Shown here piece by piece: positions 35,939 to 43,353 of a stretch of DNA of 64,000 nt (position 1 is the first letter of the stretch; the number at the start of each line of letters is the position of its first letter). Under the pieces are notes generated by a model that ran no database searches, was not told where the DNA came from, and saw only the letters and a program-made list of their open reading frames with translations. A program made the translations under genes and the position numbers. This DNA is from Arthrobacter sp. SLBN-83 (GTDB lineage Bacteria; Actinomycetota; Actinomycetes; Actinomycetales; Micrococcaceae), in contig NZ_VFMX01000001.1 in assembly GCF_006715285.1 (NCBI RefSeq), positions 186,001-250,000 on the forward strand. The letters are read 5' to 3'.

Positions 35939-37066
35939 ATGCACTGTTCCTACTTTGATGCCGGCACCTGCCGCTCCTGCACCCAGATGGGCAGGCCGTA
36001 CGGCGAACAGCTGGCCGGCAAGCAGCAGCACTGCCAGACCCTCCTCTCCGACCACACCGGCCTCGAATGGCTGCCGCCCGTTGCCAGCGAAGAGTCCGGC
36101 TTCCGCAACAAGGCCAAGATGGTGATCGGCGGCACGGCGCAAAACCCCACAATCGGGATCCTGGACGCCGACGGCCACGGCGTGGACCTGCGCAAGTGCG
36201 GCGTCTGCTCCCCCGGCCTGCGGGCAGTTTTCCCGGTGCTGGCCAGCTTCATCCGCAGGCTGCGCCTCACGCCCTACGACGTCCCCAGGCGCACGGGTGA
36301 ACTCAAGCACGTCATCATCACCGAGTCCCCGGACGGCGAGGTCATGCTCCGCCTGGTGCTGCGCTCCGAGAACACGCTACCGCGCATCCGGAAGCACCTG
36401 CCGGACCTCCTGGCGGCCCTGCCGCAAGTGAAGGTGGTATCGGTCAACCTGCTCCCGGAGCACAAGGCAGTCCTGGAGGGCGAGCGCGAGATCCTGCTGA
36501 CGGAGCAGTCCACCCTGAACATGCGGGTCAACGGCATCAACCTTCGCCTCCGCCCGCAAAGCTTCTTCCAGACCAACACGGAGATGGCCGGGGCGCTGTA
36601 CCGGCAGGGGCGCGAATGGGTCAACGAGCTGGCCCCGGCCTCGGTCTGGGACCTGTACTGCGGCGTGGGCGGCTTCGCCCTGCACAGCGCCGCCCCCTCC
36701 CGCACGGTGACCGGCATCGAGGCCAGCAGCGAAGCGATCGTTTCCGCCCGGCTCAGCAGCGACGAAGCAGGGCTGGAGGGGATGGAGTTCCAGGCCGGTG
36801 ACGCCACGGCGTTCGCCCTTGCGGCGGAGCAGTCGCCGGAGCTGGTGATCGTGAACCCGCCCCGGCGCGGCATCGGCAAGGAGCTGTGCGGCTGGCTGGA
36901 GTCATCCGGCGTGCAGCACGTGGTCTACTCCAGCTGCAACGCCCAGTCGCTGGCCCGCGACCTGGCCGCCCTTCCCTCCTTCAGCGCACGGCGGGCCCGG
37001 GTGCTGGACATGTTCCCGCAGACCACGCACTACGAGGTGATGGTGCTGCTGGAGCGGACTGCGTAG
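35939..37066 (+). CDS. rlmC: 23S rRNA (uracil-C5)-methyltransferase, RlmC-like
   Basis: 375 aa, SAM-dependent. The N-terminal cysteines (C3, C11, C14 and the KCGVC cluster near residue 90) match the 4Fe-4S ligands of RlmC/RlmD/TrmA enzymes. The methyltransferase domain has VWDLYCGVGGFAL (SAM), IVNPPRRGIG and the catalytic nucleophile Cys333 in YSSCNAQSLARDL. The short N-terminus without a TRAM domain is that of RlmC, which modifies U747 in E. coli. The ATG lacks a Shine-Dalgarno site. It converges on the PaiB-like gene. Confidence 0.9.
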   Translation: MHCSYFDAGTCRSCTQMGRPYGEQLAGKQQHCQTLLSDHTGLEWLPPVASEESGFRNKAKMVIGGTAQNPTIGILDADGHGVDLRKCGVCSPGLRAVFPVLASFIRRLRLTPYDVPRRTGELKHVIITESPDGEVMLRLVLRSENTLPRIRKHLPDLLAALPQVKVVSVNLLPEHKAVLEGEREILLTEQSTLNMRVNGINLRLRPQSFFQTNTEMAGALYRQGREWVNELAPASVWDLYCGVGGFALHSAAPSRTVTGIEASSEAIVSARLSSDEAGLEGMEFQAGDATAFALAAEQSPELVIVNPPRRGIGKELCGWLESSGVQHVVYSSCNAQSLARDLAALPSFSARRARVLDMFPQTTHYEVMVLLERTA

Positions 37067-37085
37067 GCAGCAACGTTCGGCCGGC

Positions 37086-37706
37086 TCAGGGGCGGACCCG
37101 TTCGACGGCGGCCGCGCCGGCTTCCCGCCCGACGCTCCGGAGCCCGGAAGCCACCCCTTGCGCGTCGGCGGCGGAGCGGTTCTGGCTCAGTTTCTCCTTC
37201 GCCTCGATCCGGGTAATCACCAGCTCCACGCCCACGATGGCCCGCAGCTGCCCTGCGATGAATTTGTCCGGCGCATCGTCAACAGTCCACGGTTCCTCCC
37301 GGCCGCTCTCGTGCAGCGCGGTCAGGTGCCGGACGTGCCGTGCCAGCCAGCCGGCGTCGTCATGGACCACCAGCTCGCCGTACACGTGGGCGGTGCTGTA
37401 GTTCCAGGTGGGGACCACCCTGCCGTGCTCGGCTTTGGAGCCGTACCAGGACGGCGAGATGTAGTCGTCCGGCCCCTGGATGATGGCGAGCGCCTCACCA
37501 ATCGGCACGCTGGACCATTGCGGGTTGTTCCGCGCCATGTGCGCCTGCAGCGCCCCGTGCTCCCCCACGGCGGGGTTGAAGGCGAACGGCAGCAGCGTTG
37601 CCAGCAGGCCCTGGTTTGTCATGGTCACCAGGTTGGCGGCGCCGGGGCTCGCGAGGAGGTTCCGGACGGCGTCAGGACGGGCAGCGAAGTGGGCAGGAAC
37701 GTACAT
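37086..37706 (-). CDS. PaiB-like FMN-binding protein
   Basis: 206 aa. It matches the PaiB/FMN-binding negative transcriptional regulator family: MYVPAHF at the start, LLATLLPFAFNP, HMARNNPQW, DDYISPSWYGSK, VPTWNY and VHVYGEL-like strands of the split-barrel flavin fold. PaiB was named from Bacillus sporulation genetics; the biochemical role is unclear. It lies 19 bp downstream of the EamA transporter on the same strand, so both form an operon facing a MocR regulator. An AAAGGA site supports the start at 37706. Confidence 0.88.
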   Translation of the reverse strand: MYVPAHFAARPDAVRNLLASPGAANLVTMTNQGLLATLLPFAFNPAVGEHGALQAHMARNNPQWSSVPIGEALAIIQGPDDYISPSWYGSKAEHGRVVPTWNYSTAHVYGELVVHDDAGWLARHVRHLTALHESGREEPWTVDDAPDKFIAGQLRAIVGVELVITRIEAKEKLSQNRSAADAQGVASGLRSVGREAGAAAVERVRP

Positions 37707-37725
37707 GTCGGGGTCCTTTCGGTGG

Positions 37726-38688
37726 TCAGGAGGTTGGCTTAAGCCGGACGCGGACGGCCGCGGCGGCGCAGAGGATGACGGCAACGGCGCCAATGACGGT
37801 GGTCCAGGTGAGGTCCTCGCCCAGCAGGAGGGCTGCCCAGCAGATGCTCATCACGGGCTGGAGCAGCTGGATCTGGCTCACCTGCGCCATGGGGCCGATG
37901 GCTAGTCCGCGGTACCAGGCGAAGAAGCCCAGGAACATGCTCACCACGGCGAGGTATCCGAAGGCGGCCCACTGGACGGGGGTGGCCGACGGCGGCTGGT
38001 CCAGGACGGAAACCCCGGCCAGGACCAGCATGGCCGGAGCGGCGAGGACCAGCGCCCATGCGATGGTCTGCCACGATCCCAGTTCGCGGGCCAGCAGGCC
38101 GCCCTCCGCGTACCCCACCGCCGCGCAGGCGACGGCGCCGAGCAGCAGGAGGTCGGCCCAGTGCAGGTGCCCCACACCGCCGGACTGAAGGAACGCGAAG
38201 GACACCGCCGCCAGCGAACCAAGCAGCATCACCGCCCAAAAAGCGGGACGCGCCCGCTCGCGGGTGCGCAGGATGGCCGCCGTTGCCGTGGCTGCCGGCA
38301 ACAGGGCGATGACCACCGCGCCATGCCCCGCCGGAACGGCAGTGAGTGCATAGGAGGTGAGCAGCGGAAAGCCGACGACGACGCCCGCAGCCACGAGCGC
38401 GAGGCGCAGCCAGGTGCCGGGTTGCGGCAGCCGCTGGCGGGTGATGGCCAGGGCTGCGGCCGCGAGGAGTGCGGCCACCACGGCCCGGCCGGAACCGATG
38501 AACAGCGGTGGGATCCCGGCGACGGCGACCCGGGTGAATGGGACGGTGAAGGAGAAGGCCGCGACGCCCAGGAGGCCCCACCAGATTCCAATGGCCTTGC
38601 GGGCTTGAGCGGAACTGGGCAGTCCATTGCTCTGGGACGGCAGTACCACTGGGTCACCAAGGACAGTAGCGCTACTATGTTCTTTCAT
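37726..38688 (-). CDS. EamA/DMT superfamily transporter
   Basis: 320 aa, ten predicted membrane helices in two EamA repeats (about residues 32-150 and 175-310). Typical features are FSFTVPFTRVAV in helix 1 and LQPVMSICWAALLLGEDLTW near the end. DMT proteins of this type export amino acids or other metabolites. The ATG at 38688 overlaps the divergent regulator's ATG in a single CATG, and the strand has no ribosome-binding site; a -10-like TATCGT (38699-38694) would give a leaderless transcript. It forms an operon with the PaiB-like gene. Control by the neighbouring MocR protein is likely. Confidence 0.87.
   Translation of the reverse strand: MKEHSSATVLGDPVVLPSQSNGLPSSAQARKAIGIWWGLLGVAAFSFTVPFTRVAVAGIPPLFIGSGRAVVAALLAAAALAITRQRLPQPGTWLRLALVAAGVVVGFPLLTSYALTAVPAGHGAVVIALLPAATATAAILRTRERARPAFWAVMLLGSLAAVSFAFLQSGGVGHLHWADLLLLGAVACAAVGYAEGGLLARELGSWQTIAWALVLAAPAMLVLAGVSVLDQPPSATPVQWAAFGYLAVVSMFLGFFAWYRGLAIGPMAQVSQIQLLQPVMSICWAALLLGEDLTWTTVIGAVAVILCAAAAVRVRLKPTS
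38665..38676. promoter_or_regulatory. 12-bp palindrome between MocR and EamA genes
   Basis: AGTAGCGCTACT is a perfect palindrome 10 bp before the regulator's ATG. A -10-like TACTAT (38673-38678) overlaps its right end. The palindrome is inside the first codons of the divergent EamA gene. Probable operator of the MocR protein (inference). Confidence 0.55.
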
Positions 38689-40096
38689 GAATAACGATAG
38701 CAGCTCCCGGATCGTTGCGGCACTGCGCCACTGGATTTCGGACGCCGCCCCGGGCGCGCGCTTGCCGTCCACCCGGCAGTTGGTGGCGGAGTACCAGGCC
38801 AGTCCCGTGACGGTGCAAAAGGCGCTGCAGGCGCTGACCGCGCAGGGGTTGATCGACAGCCGGCCGGGGGTGGGAACCTTCGTCCGGGCCGTGCGCACCG
38901 CACGGCCGTCGGACTATGGCTGGCAAACCGCTGCGCTGCGGCCGCCGTCGGCCCCGTTGCCGTCGTCGTCGGGCACCATGCGCAACGTTCCGGGCGACGC
39001 CATCTGGTTCCACTCCGGCTACCCGGACCGCGAGCTGCTGCCGGAACGGCTGGTCCGTTCCGCCCTGGCTCGGGCCGCGCGCGGCGACGCCGCCCTGTCC
39101 AGGCCTCCGGCCGCCGGCATGCCCGAACTGCAGCAATGGTTCGCCCAGGAACTGGGATCGGCGACCCCTGTGGGCATCACTCCCCCGACACCGAATGACG
39201 TCATCGTGCTGCCGGGAAGCCAAAGCGGACTCAGCTCCATCTTCCGTGCGCTGGTAGGTGCCGGCCAGCCGCTGCTCATCGAATCACCGTCCTACTGGGG
39301 CGCCATCCTGGCTGCAGCCCAGACCGAAGTGCGGCTGATTCCCGTTCCCAGCGGACCGGAGGGACCGGACCCGGCGGACGTGGAGCGCGCCTTTGTCGAA
39401 ACCGGGGCGCGCGCCTTCTACGTACAGCCCAACTATTCGAATCCTGCCGGCACCCAGTGGTCCCGGGGGCGGGGCGACGAGATCCTGGAGGTGGCACGCC
39501 GGCACGGCGCGTTCCTGGTGGAGGACGACTGGGCACACGACTTCGGCATCACCTCGGACCCCATACCCCTGGCCACCAGGGACGATTCCGGCCACGTGGT
39601 CTACATCCGGTCCCTGACCAAGAGCGTTTCCACCGCCATTCGCGTAGCCGCCGTGATCGCGCGCGGACCGGCGCGGGAACGCATTCTGGGCCACCGGGCC
39701 GCCGAATCAATGTACGTGAGCGGCCTGCTGCAGGCCGCGGCGTTGGATGTGGTGACCCAACCCGGATGGCACTCGCACCTGCGGAACCTCCGCCAGCAGC
39801 TCCAGTCGCGCCGGGACCTGTTGGCCAGCAGCATCCGTGAGCACGTTCCGCAGGCCCATATCGACAACCTGCCCAAGGGTGGGCTCAACCTGTGGGTGCG
39901 TCTGCCGGACGGCACGGATCTTCCCCGGCTGGTGCGGGACTGTGACGATGCCGGCGTCATCATTGCCGCCGGCACGGAATGGTTTCCTGCCGAACCGGCG
40001 GGGGCCTTCATCCGGCTCAACTACTCTGGCCCGAACCCCGGCGCCTACCCGGAGGGAGCCAGGATCATCGGCGGCGCACTGGCACGGCAGGTCTGA
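38687..40096 (+). CDS. MocR-type regulator (GntR HTH fused to PLP aminotransferase fold)
   Basis: 469 aa. A winged helix (residues about 5-75; LPSTRQLVAEYQASPVTVQKAL) is fused to a class I aminotransferase-like domain (about 105-465). PLP anchoring is indicated by Lys312 in RSLTKSVSTAIRV, with QPNYSNPAGTQWS and VEDDWAHDF as cofactor contacts. MocR proteins sense PLP or amino-compound adducts and control adjacent genes. Here the divergent EamA-PaiB operon is the obvious target, and the two ATG codons overlap. There is no Shine-Dalgarno site, so translation is probably leaderless; a TTG at 38627 is the only longer alternative. Confidence 0.9.
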   Translation: MNNDSSSRIVAALRHWISDAAPGARLPSTRQLVAEYQASPVTVQKALQALTAQGLIDSRPGVGTFVRAVRTARPSDYGWQTAALRPPSAPLPSSSGTMRNVPGDAIWFHSGYPDRELLPERLVRSALARAARGDAALSRPPAAGMPELQQWFAQELGSATPVGITPPTPNDVIVLPGSQSGLSSIFRALVGAGQPLLIESPSYWGAILAAAQTEVRLIPVPSGPEGPDPADVERAFVETGARAFYVQPNYSNPAGTQWSRGRGDEILEVARRHGAFLVEDDWAHDFGITSDPIPLATRDDSGHVVYIRSLTKSVSTAIRVAAVIARGPARERILGHRAAESMYVSGLLQAAALDVVTQPGWHSHLRNLRQQLQSRRDLLASSIREHVPQAHIDNLPKGGLNLWVRLPDGTDLPRLVRDCDDAGVIIAAGTEWFPAEPAGAFIRLNYSGPNPGAYPEGARIIGGALARQV

Positions 40097-40259
40097 GTTG
40101 GTGCGTTTCGGGCCGGTGCATCCGTGACGGAAGGGACTACTGTTTTCATCACAGGCACAACCACGCCACGCACTTTGACCTGCTCTTGCCCTTCCGATGG
40201 GGAGGGCCGGCCACCTTCATCCAGCAGCCTCGGTGCCGGGGCATGAAAAGGTGATCAAC

Positions 40260-40976
40260 ATGGACAACTCCCTACCGCTGGCCAATGAGCTGGCCAAGCT
40301 GACAGGACAGGCAGCGGACGGCTTTCTCACCGAGGAGAATGCGTCCAAAGCCGTCCAGTCCCTGGCCTACGTCCTCCGGGACTCGATCCCTAACGCCGCC
40401 GGGGCCGGCGCTTCGATTATCAACGCGCGCGGGCGGCGGGAAAGCGCGGGTGCCACCGATCCAGTGGTCCTCCGGGCCGACAAGCTGCAGTACGAGCTGG
40501 GCCAGGGGCCGTGCCTGAGCGCGTGGGCTGAACAGCGTGCCATCATCATCCAGGACACCAGGCAAGAGACCCGCTGGCCCAAGTGGACAGCAGCCATCGC
40601 GGAACTGCCGCTGCGGTCCGTGCTCAGTGCCCCACTGACCACTGAGGGAAGGCGCATCGGCGCACTCAAGGTGTACTCGCCGTCTCCGTTGGTGTTCGAC
40701 GACCACTCAGTTTTCCTGATTGAGCGGCTGGCCGGTCCCGCAGCCGTCCTCCTGGGCAGCGCGCGCGACCGTGAAGCGACACAGCGGCTTGGTTCGCAGC
40801 TTGCGGAGGCGCTCGCCAACAGGGACGCGATTTCGCAAGCCCAAGGCGTCCTGATCGAGCGGATGCACGTGAGCTCCCGCGAGGCCTTGGATGTAATGCT
40901 GGCTGAGTCCCGCAAAGAGGGCAAGCCATTGCAGGAGGTAGCGCGCGGAATCGTTAACGGGCTCGCCGACGGGTAG
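40260..40976 (+). CDS. GAF-ANTAR transcription antitermination regulator
   Basis: 238 aa. A GAF domain occupies about residues 20-165 (LQYELGQGPCLSAW, VLSAPLTTEGRRIGALKVYS). The C-terminal ANTAR domain (about 175-235) has the typical NRDAISQAQGVLIERMHVSSREALDVML. ANTAR proteins bind twin hairpins in nascent RNA and prevent termination, with GAF as the sensor. The start at 40260 has AAAAGG 8 bp away. A small acidic protein gene follows after 9 bp. No candidate twin-hairpin target was identified next to it. Confidence 0.9.
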   Translation: MDNSLPLANELAKLTGQAADGFLTEENASKAVQSLAYVLRDSIPNAAGAGASIINARGRRESAGATDPVVLRADKLQYELGQGPCLSAWAEQRAIIIQDTRQETRWPKWTAAIAELPLRSVLSAPLTTEGRRIGALKVYSPSPLVFDDHSVFLIERLAGPAAVLLGSARDREATQRLGSQLAEALANRDAISQAQGVLIERMHVSSREALDVMLAESRKEGKPLQEVARGIVNGLADG

Positions 40977-40985
40977 GAACCTTTT

Positions 40986-41345
40986 GTGGACGAATTCGCT
41001 CAGCCCCTGGAACAGGCACAGGCGACCTGCGAAGCCATGCAGGAATCCGGGATCACACTCAGCGCCGTCTGGATGCGCTACTTCAGCTTCACCGGCGCCG
41101 CAGGCGAGTACGAAATTGACGCCTACCTGAATGGGTCATTGGAACTGCCGGCCCCCGAGCGGGACCTCGTGGCCCATGCAGTCAACGAACTCATCAAGGA
41201 GCTTCCCCCGCGCCGGATGGCCCCCTACAGCCCCAACGGCAAGAAGCCCACGCACGGCCCTGACGCGAAGCACGACGGGGCCCACGACGGAACGAAGGGG
41301 CAACCGCTCGGGAAATCCCCGGACGGGTCACCGGACAAAAAATGA
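40986..41345 (+). CDS. Small acidic protein after the ANTAR gene
   Basis: 119 aa, family not recognised. Residues 1-80 look folded (helix EFAQPLEQAQATCEAMQESG, then VWMRYFSFTGAAGEYEID and a helix ERDLVAHAVNELIKEL). The remaining 40 residues are His/Asp/Gly/Lys-rich and probably disordered. It starts with GTG 9 bp after the GAF-ANTAR stop, so the two are co-transcribed. Coding potential is supported by codon bias and tight spacing. A role as partner of the antiterminator is conceivable only from position. Confidence 0.72.
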   Translation: MDEFAQPLEQAQATCEAMQESGITLSAVWMRYFSFTGAAGEYEIDAYLNGSLELPAPERDLVAHAVNELIKELPPRRMAPYSPNGKKPTHGPDAKHDGAHDGTKGQPLGKSPDGSPDKK

Positions 41346-41475
41346 CGCCGGCCCGTCATCTCTGAGGGTTGCCCAAGGAATAAATCAAGATTTGCGCTTA
41401 ACCCGTTCTCCCCCCGGCGGACGAAGCTACGCTGGCCGTGCATCCGCATCCGGCACACGCAATTGGGGGACAACT

Positions 41476-42264
41476 ATGCCCGGCTTCCACAACTTCGCCC
41501 CGCCCTGTTCACGCCGCCAGGAAGACACATCCCCGGCAGGCTCCCTGCTGCGGAAGGGCACCAGCAAGGCGCTGGGCGCCGGGGCCGCTGCCGCCGTCGT
41601 ACTTCTCCTGGCCGGTTGCGGCGGACCCCAGGCCTCGCTGACCTCCGCCGCCGGGCCAGCCAGTGAGTCCGCCTCCGCAACACCCACGGCGAAGCCCACC
41701 CCCAGCACGCCGATCGCCAATACTCCTTGCACGGCTGTCAACGCCCAGCAGGTCTCTGCCAGCGCCAGCTACGTATGCACCAAGGACGAATCCGGCAAGC
41801 TGGTGTGGCTTGAAGCCGCCGAATCCAAGCGGGTCACCGACAAGATCGCCGCCGCGGAGGCAGCGAAAGCGGCGGCAGACAAGGCAGCAGCGGAGAAGGC
41901 GGCGGCAGACAAAGCCGCAGCCGATAAAGCCGCGGCAGACAAGGCAGCAGCTGACAAGGCCGCCGCGGACGCCGCAGCAGCCCGGCAGGCCGCCGAAGCG
42001 AAGGCGGCCCAGGACGCGGCAGCAAAGGCAGCCGCCGAGGCTGCTGCGAAGGCCGCGGCTCCTCCGGCCCCCGTGGCACCGGCCGTCCCGGGAACCAACC
42101 CAGGCTGCGATCCGAACTATTCAGGCTGCGTGCCCATCGCCTCCGACGTGGACTGCGCAGGCGGAAGCGGCAACGGACCTGCCTACGTCCGTGGCCCGGT
42201 CCAGGTCATCGGCCGGGACATCTACGGGCTGGACGCAGACCACGACGGCGTGGGCTGCGAATAA
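41476..42264 (+). CDS. Lipoprotein with Ala/Lys coiled coil and excalibur domain
   Basis: 262 aa. An unusually long N-region (about 30 residues) leads to the lipobox LLAGC (Cys48). A linker with two Cys follows, then a repetitive helix of KAAAD pentads (about residues 125-195), encoded by 15-bp DNA repeats, and finally an excalibur calcium-binding domain ending DADHDGVGCE, with paired Cys (NPGCDPNYSGCVP, SDVDCAG). Excalibur domains occur in extracellular nucleases and envelope proteins. No nuclease domain is present here, so this may be a surface-anchored Ca2+-dependent structural protein. GGGGGA precedes the ATG. Confidence 0.85.
   Translation: MPGFHNFAPPCSRRQEDTSPAGSLLRKGTSKALGAGAAAAVVLLLAGCGGPQASLTSAAGPASESASATPTAKPTPSTPIANTPCTAVNAQQVSASASYVCTKDESGKLVWLEAAESKRVTDKIAAAEAAKAAADKAAAEKAAADKAAADKAAADKAAADKAAADAAAARQAAEAKAAQDAAAKAAAEAAAKAAAPPAPVAPAVPGTNPGCDPNYSGCVPIASDVDCAGGSGNGPAYVRGPVQVIGRDIYGLDADHDGVGCE
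41591..41604 (-). repeat. Copy 6 of dispersed word, inside the excalibur gene
   Basis: Minus-strand AAGTACGACGGCGG, 14 bases identical to copy 5. It lies in codons for the lipoprotein signal core. Confidence 0.45.
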
Positions 42265-42272
42265 GGGTCCGG

Positions 42273-43097
42273 TCAGGCAAACGCCCTGACCAGTTCCGCG
42301 CTCTTTTCCCACAGGCCGCGCGCCAGCACGGCGTCGTACGCCTGGGGGTTGGCCTTGGCCAGGGCGCGCTTGGCGTAGTAGGCGCCGGAGATCCAGTCCG
42401 TGCCGGCGGTGCCGTTGATGAGCCACAGCATGGTGTCGGCACCCTGGTCCGGGCTGAGCATGAAGCGGTTCAGCAACGTTGTGTACACGTGTCGGAACGG
42501 GCTTGAAGACTCCGCCGCGAAGTTGGTGCGGACCACGCCGGGGTGGAACGCCGCCGTCGTAATCCCTTGTTCGTGGAAGCGGCGGTGCAGCTCGGAGGTA
42601 AACAAGATGTTGGCCAGCTTGCCGGTGCCGTAGGCGCGGTTGGTGCTGTAGCCGTGCTCGGCCGTGAGATCGAACAGGTCCAGCTTGCCGAAGTTGTTGG
42701 CGGCGCTGGAGGTGTTGATCACCTTCGCGTTGCTGGCAGTGAGCGTGTCCATGAGGAGCGTGGTGAGCAGGAACGGCGCCAGGTGGTTGACCTGGAACGT
42801 GGATTCGTTGCCATCCACAGTGAGGGCGCGCTTGCCCATGATGCCGCCGGCGTTGTTGGCCAGGACATCGATGCGGGAGTAGTTGGCCTTCAGTTTTTCC
42901 GCGAGGTCGCGGACCTGTGCAAGGTCCGCGAAGTCGGCCAGGTAGTGGTCCGCGCCGATGTCTCCGGCCAAGGCGCGGGTCTTTTCCGCTGACCGGCCGA
43001 CGACGACCACCTGCTCCCCTGCCTTGGCCAGCGTCCGTGCCGCTGCAGCTCCGATGCCGTCGCTGGCGCCGGTGATCACGATGGTGCGAGGAGTCAA
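42273..43097 (-). CDS. Short-chain dehydrogenase/reductase
   Basis: 274 aa, NAD(P)-dependent. The cofactor motif is VITGASDGIGAAAA (residues 8-20). NNAG is at 81-84, the catalytic Ser at 130-131 (VINTSSAANN), and Tyr156/Lys160 in RAYGTGKLAN. It resembles the retinol-dehydrogenase/WWOX-like group; substrate unknown. No ATG is available; a TTG at 43097 with AAAGGA 6 bp upstream fits the family N-terminus exactly. It converges with the excalibur gene (8-bp gap). Confidence 0.88.
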   Translation of the reverse strand: MTPRTIVITGASDGIGAAAARTLAKAGEQVVVVGRSAEKTRALAGDIGADHYLADFADLAQVRDLAEKLKANYSRIDVLANNAGGIMGKRALTVDGNESTFQVNHLAPFLLTTLLMDTLTASNAKVINTSSAANNFGKLDLFDLTAEHGYSTNRAYGTGKLANILFTSELHRRFHEQGITTAAFHPGVVRTNFAAESSSPFRHVYTTLLNRFMLSPDQGADTMLWLINGTAGTDWISGAYYAKRALAKANPQAYDAVLARGLWEKSAELVRAFA

Positions 43098-43158
43098 GGG
43101 GTGTCCTTTGGTCGGCGGGCGGCGCACCGGCGTGGCGCACCATGGGGCATAACGACGG

Positions 43159-43189
43159 CGGGGCGGCCAGTGTTCCCACAGCCGCCCCG
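43159..43189. repeat. 9-bp inverted repeat upstream of the SDR gene
   Basis: CGGGGCGGC and GCCGCCCCG with a 13-nt spacer, 62 bp upstream of the SDR start. It begins next to ACGACGGCGG (43152-43161), a shorter form of the dispersed word. Confidence 0.55.
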
Positions 43190-43254
43190 TCACGGCGCCC
43201 GCAGTTCGTCTTCCAGCTGGCGCGGGAGCAGCTCCAGCGTGACGCGGACTTCAT

Positions 43255-43269
43255 ATAAGTAGGACATAT
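43255..43269 (+). promoter_or_regulatory. GntR/FadR-type operator 1 of the gluconate operon
   Basis: ATAAGTAGGACATAT fits ATANGTNNNACNTAT, the inverted-repeat form of the FadR-subfamily GntR consensus (TNGTNNNACNA). It lies just upstream of the presumed -35 (TTCAGT, 43269-43274). Confidence 0.68.
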
Positions 43270-43285
43270 TCAGTACGGTGGTGTC

Positions 43286-43300
43286 ATACGTCATACTTAT
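43286..43300 (-). promoter_or_regulatory. GntR/FadR-type operator 2 of the gluconate operon
   Basis: On the minus strand ATAAGTATGACGTAT: 13 of 15 bases equal to operator 1 and again a full match to ATANGTNNNACNTAT. It overlaps a -10-like CATACT (43292-43297), so binding would block RNA polymerase. Confidence 0.68.
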
Positions 43301-43353
43301 TACGGCACGCCACCAGTTTCGTTGGCGGCCGTACCCCACATCGAGGAAGCAAC

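Noticed and set aside
38627..38686. Upstream TTG as start of the MocR gene
   Set aside because: It would add 20 residues not expected for the family, lies inside the divergent EamA gene, and lacks a ribosome-binding site.
41865..42060. 15-bp DNA repeats resembling a direct-repeat array
   Set aside because: They are codons for KAAAD pentads of the excalibur lipoprotein, with no spacers, so not CRISPR.
42121..43254. A 377-codon frame overlapping the SDR gene in another frame
   Set aside because: Same strand, different frame, Arg/Gly/His-rich; the SDR frame contains all family motifs.
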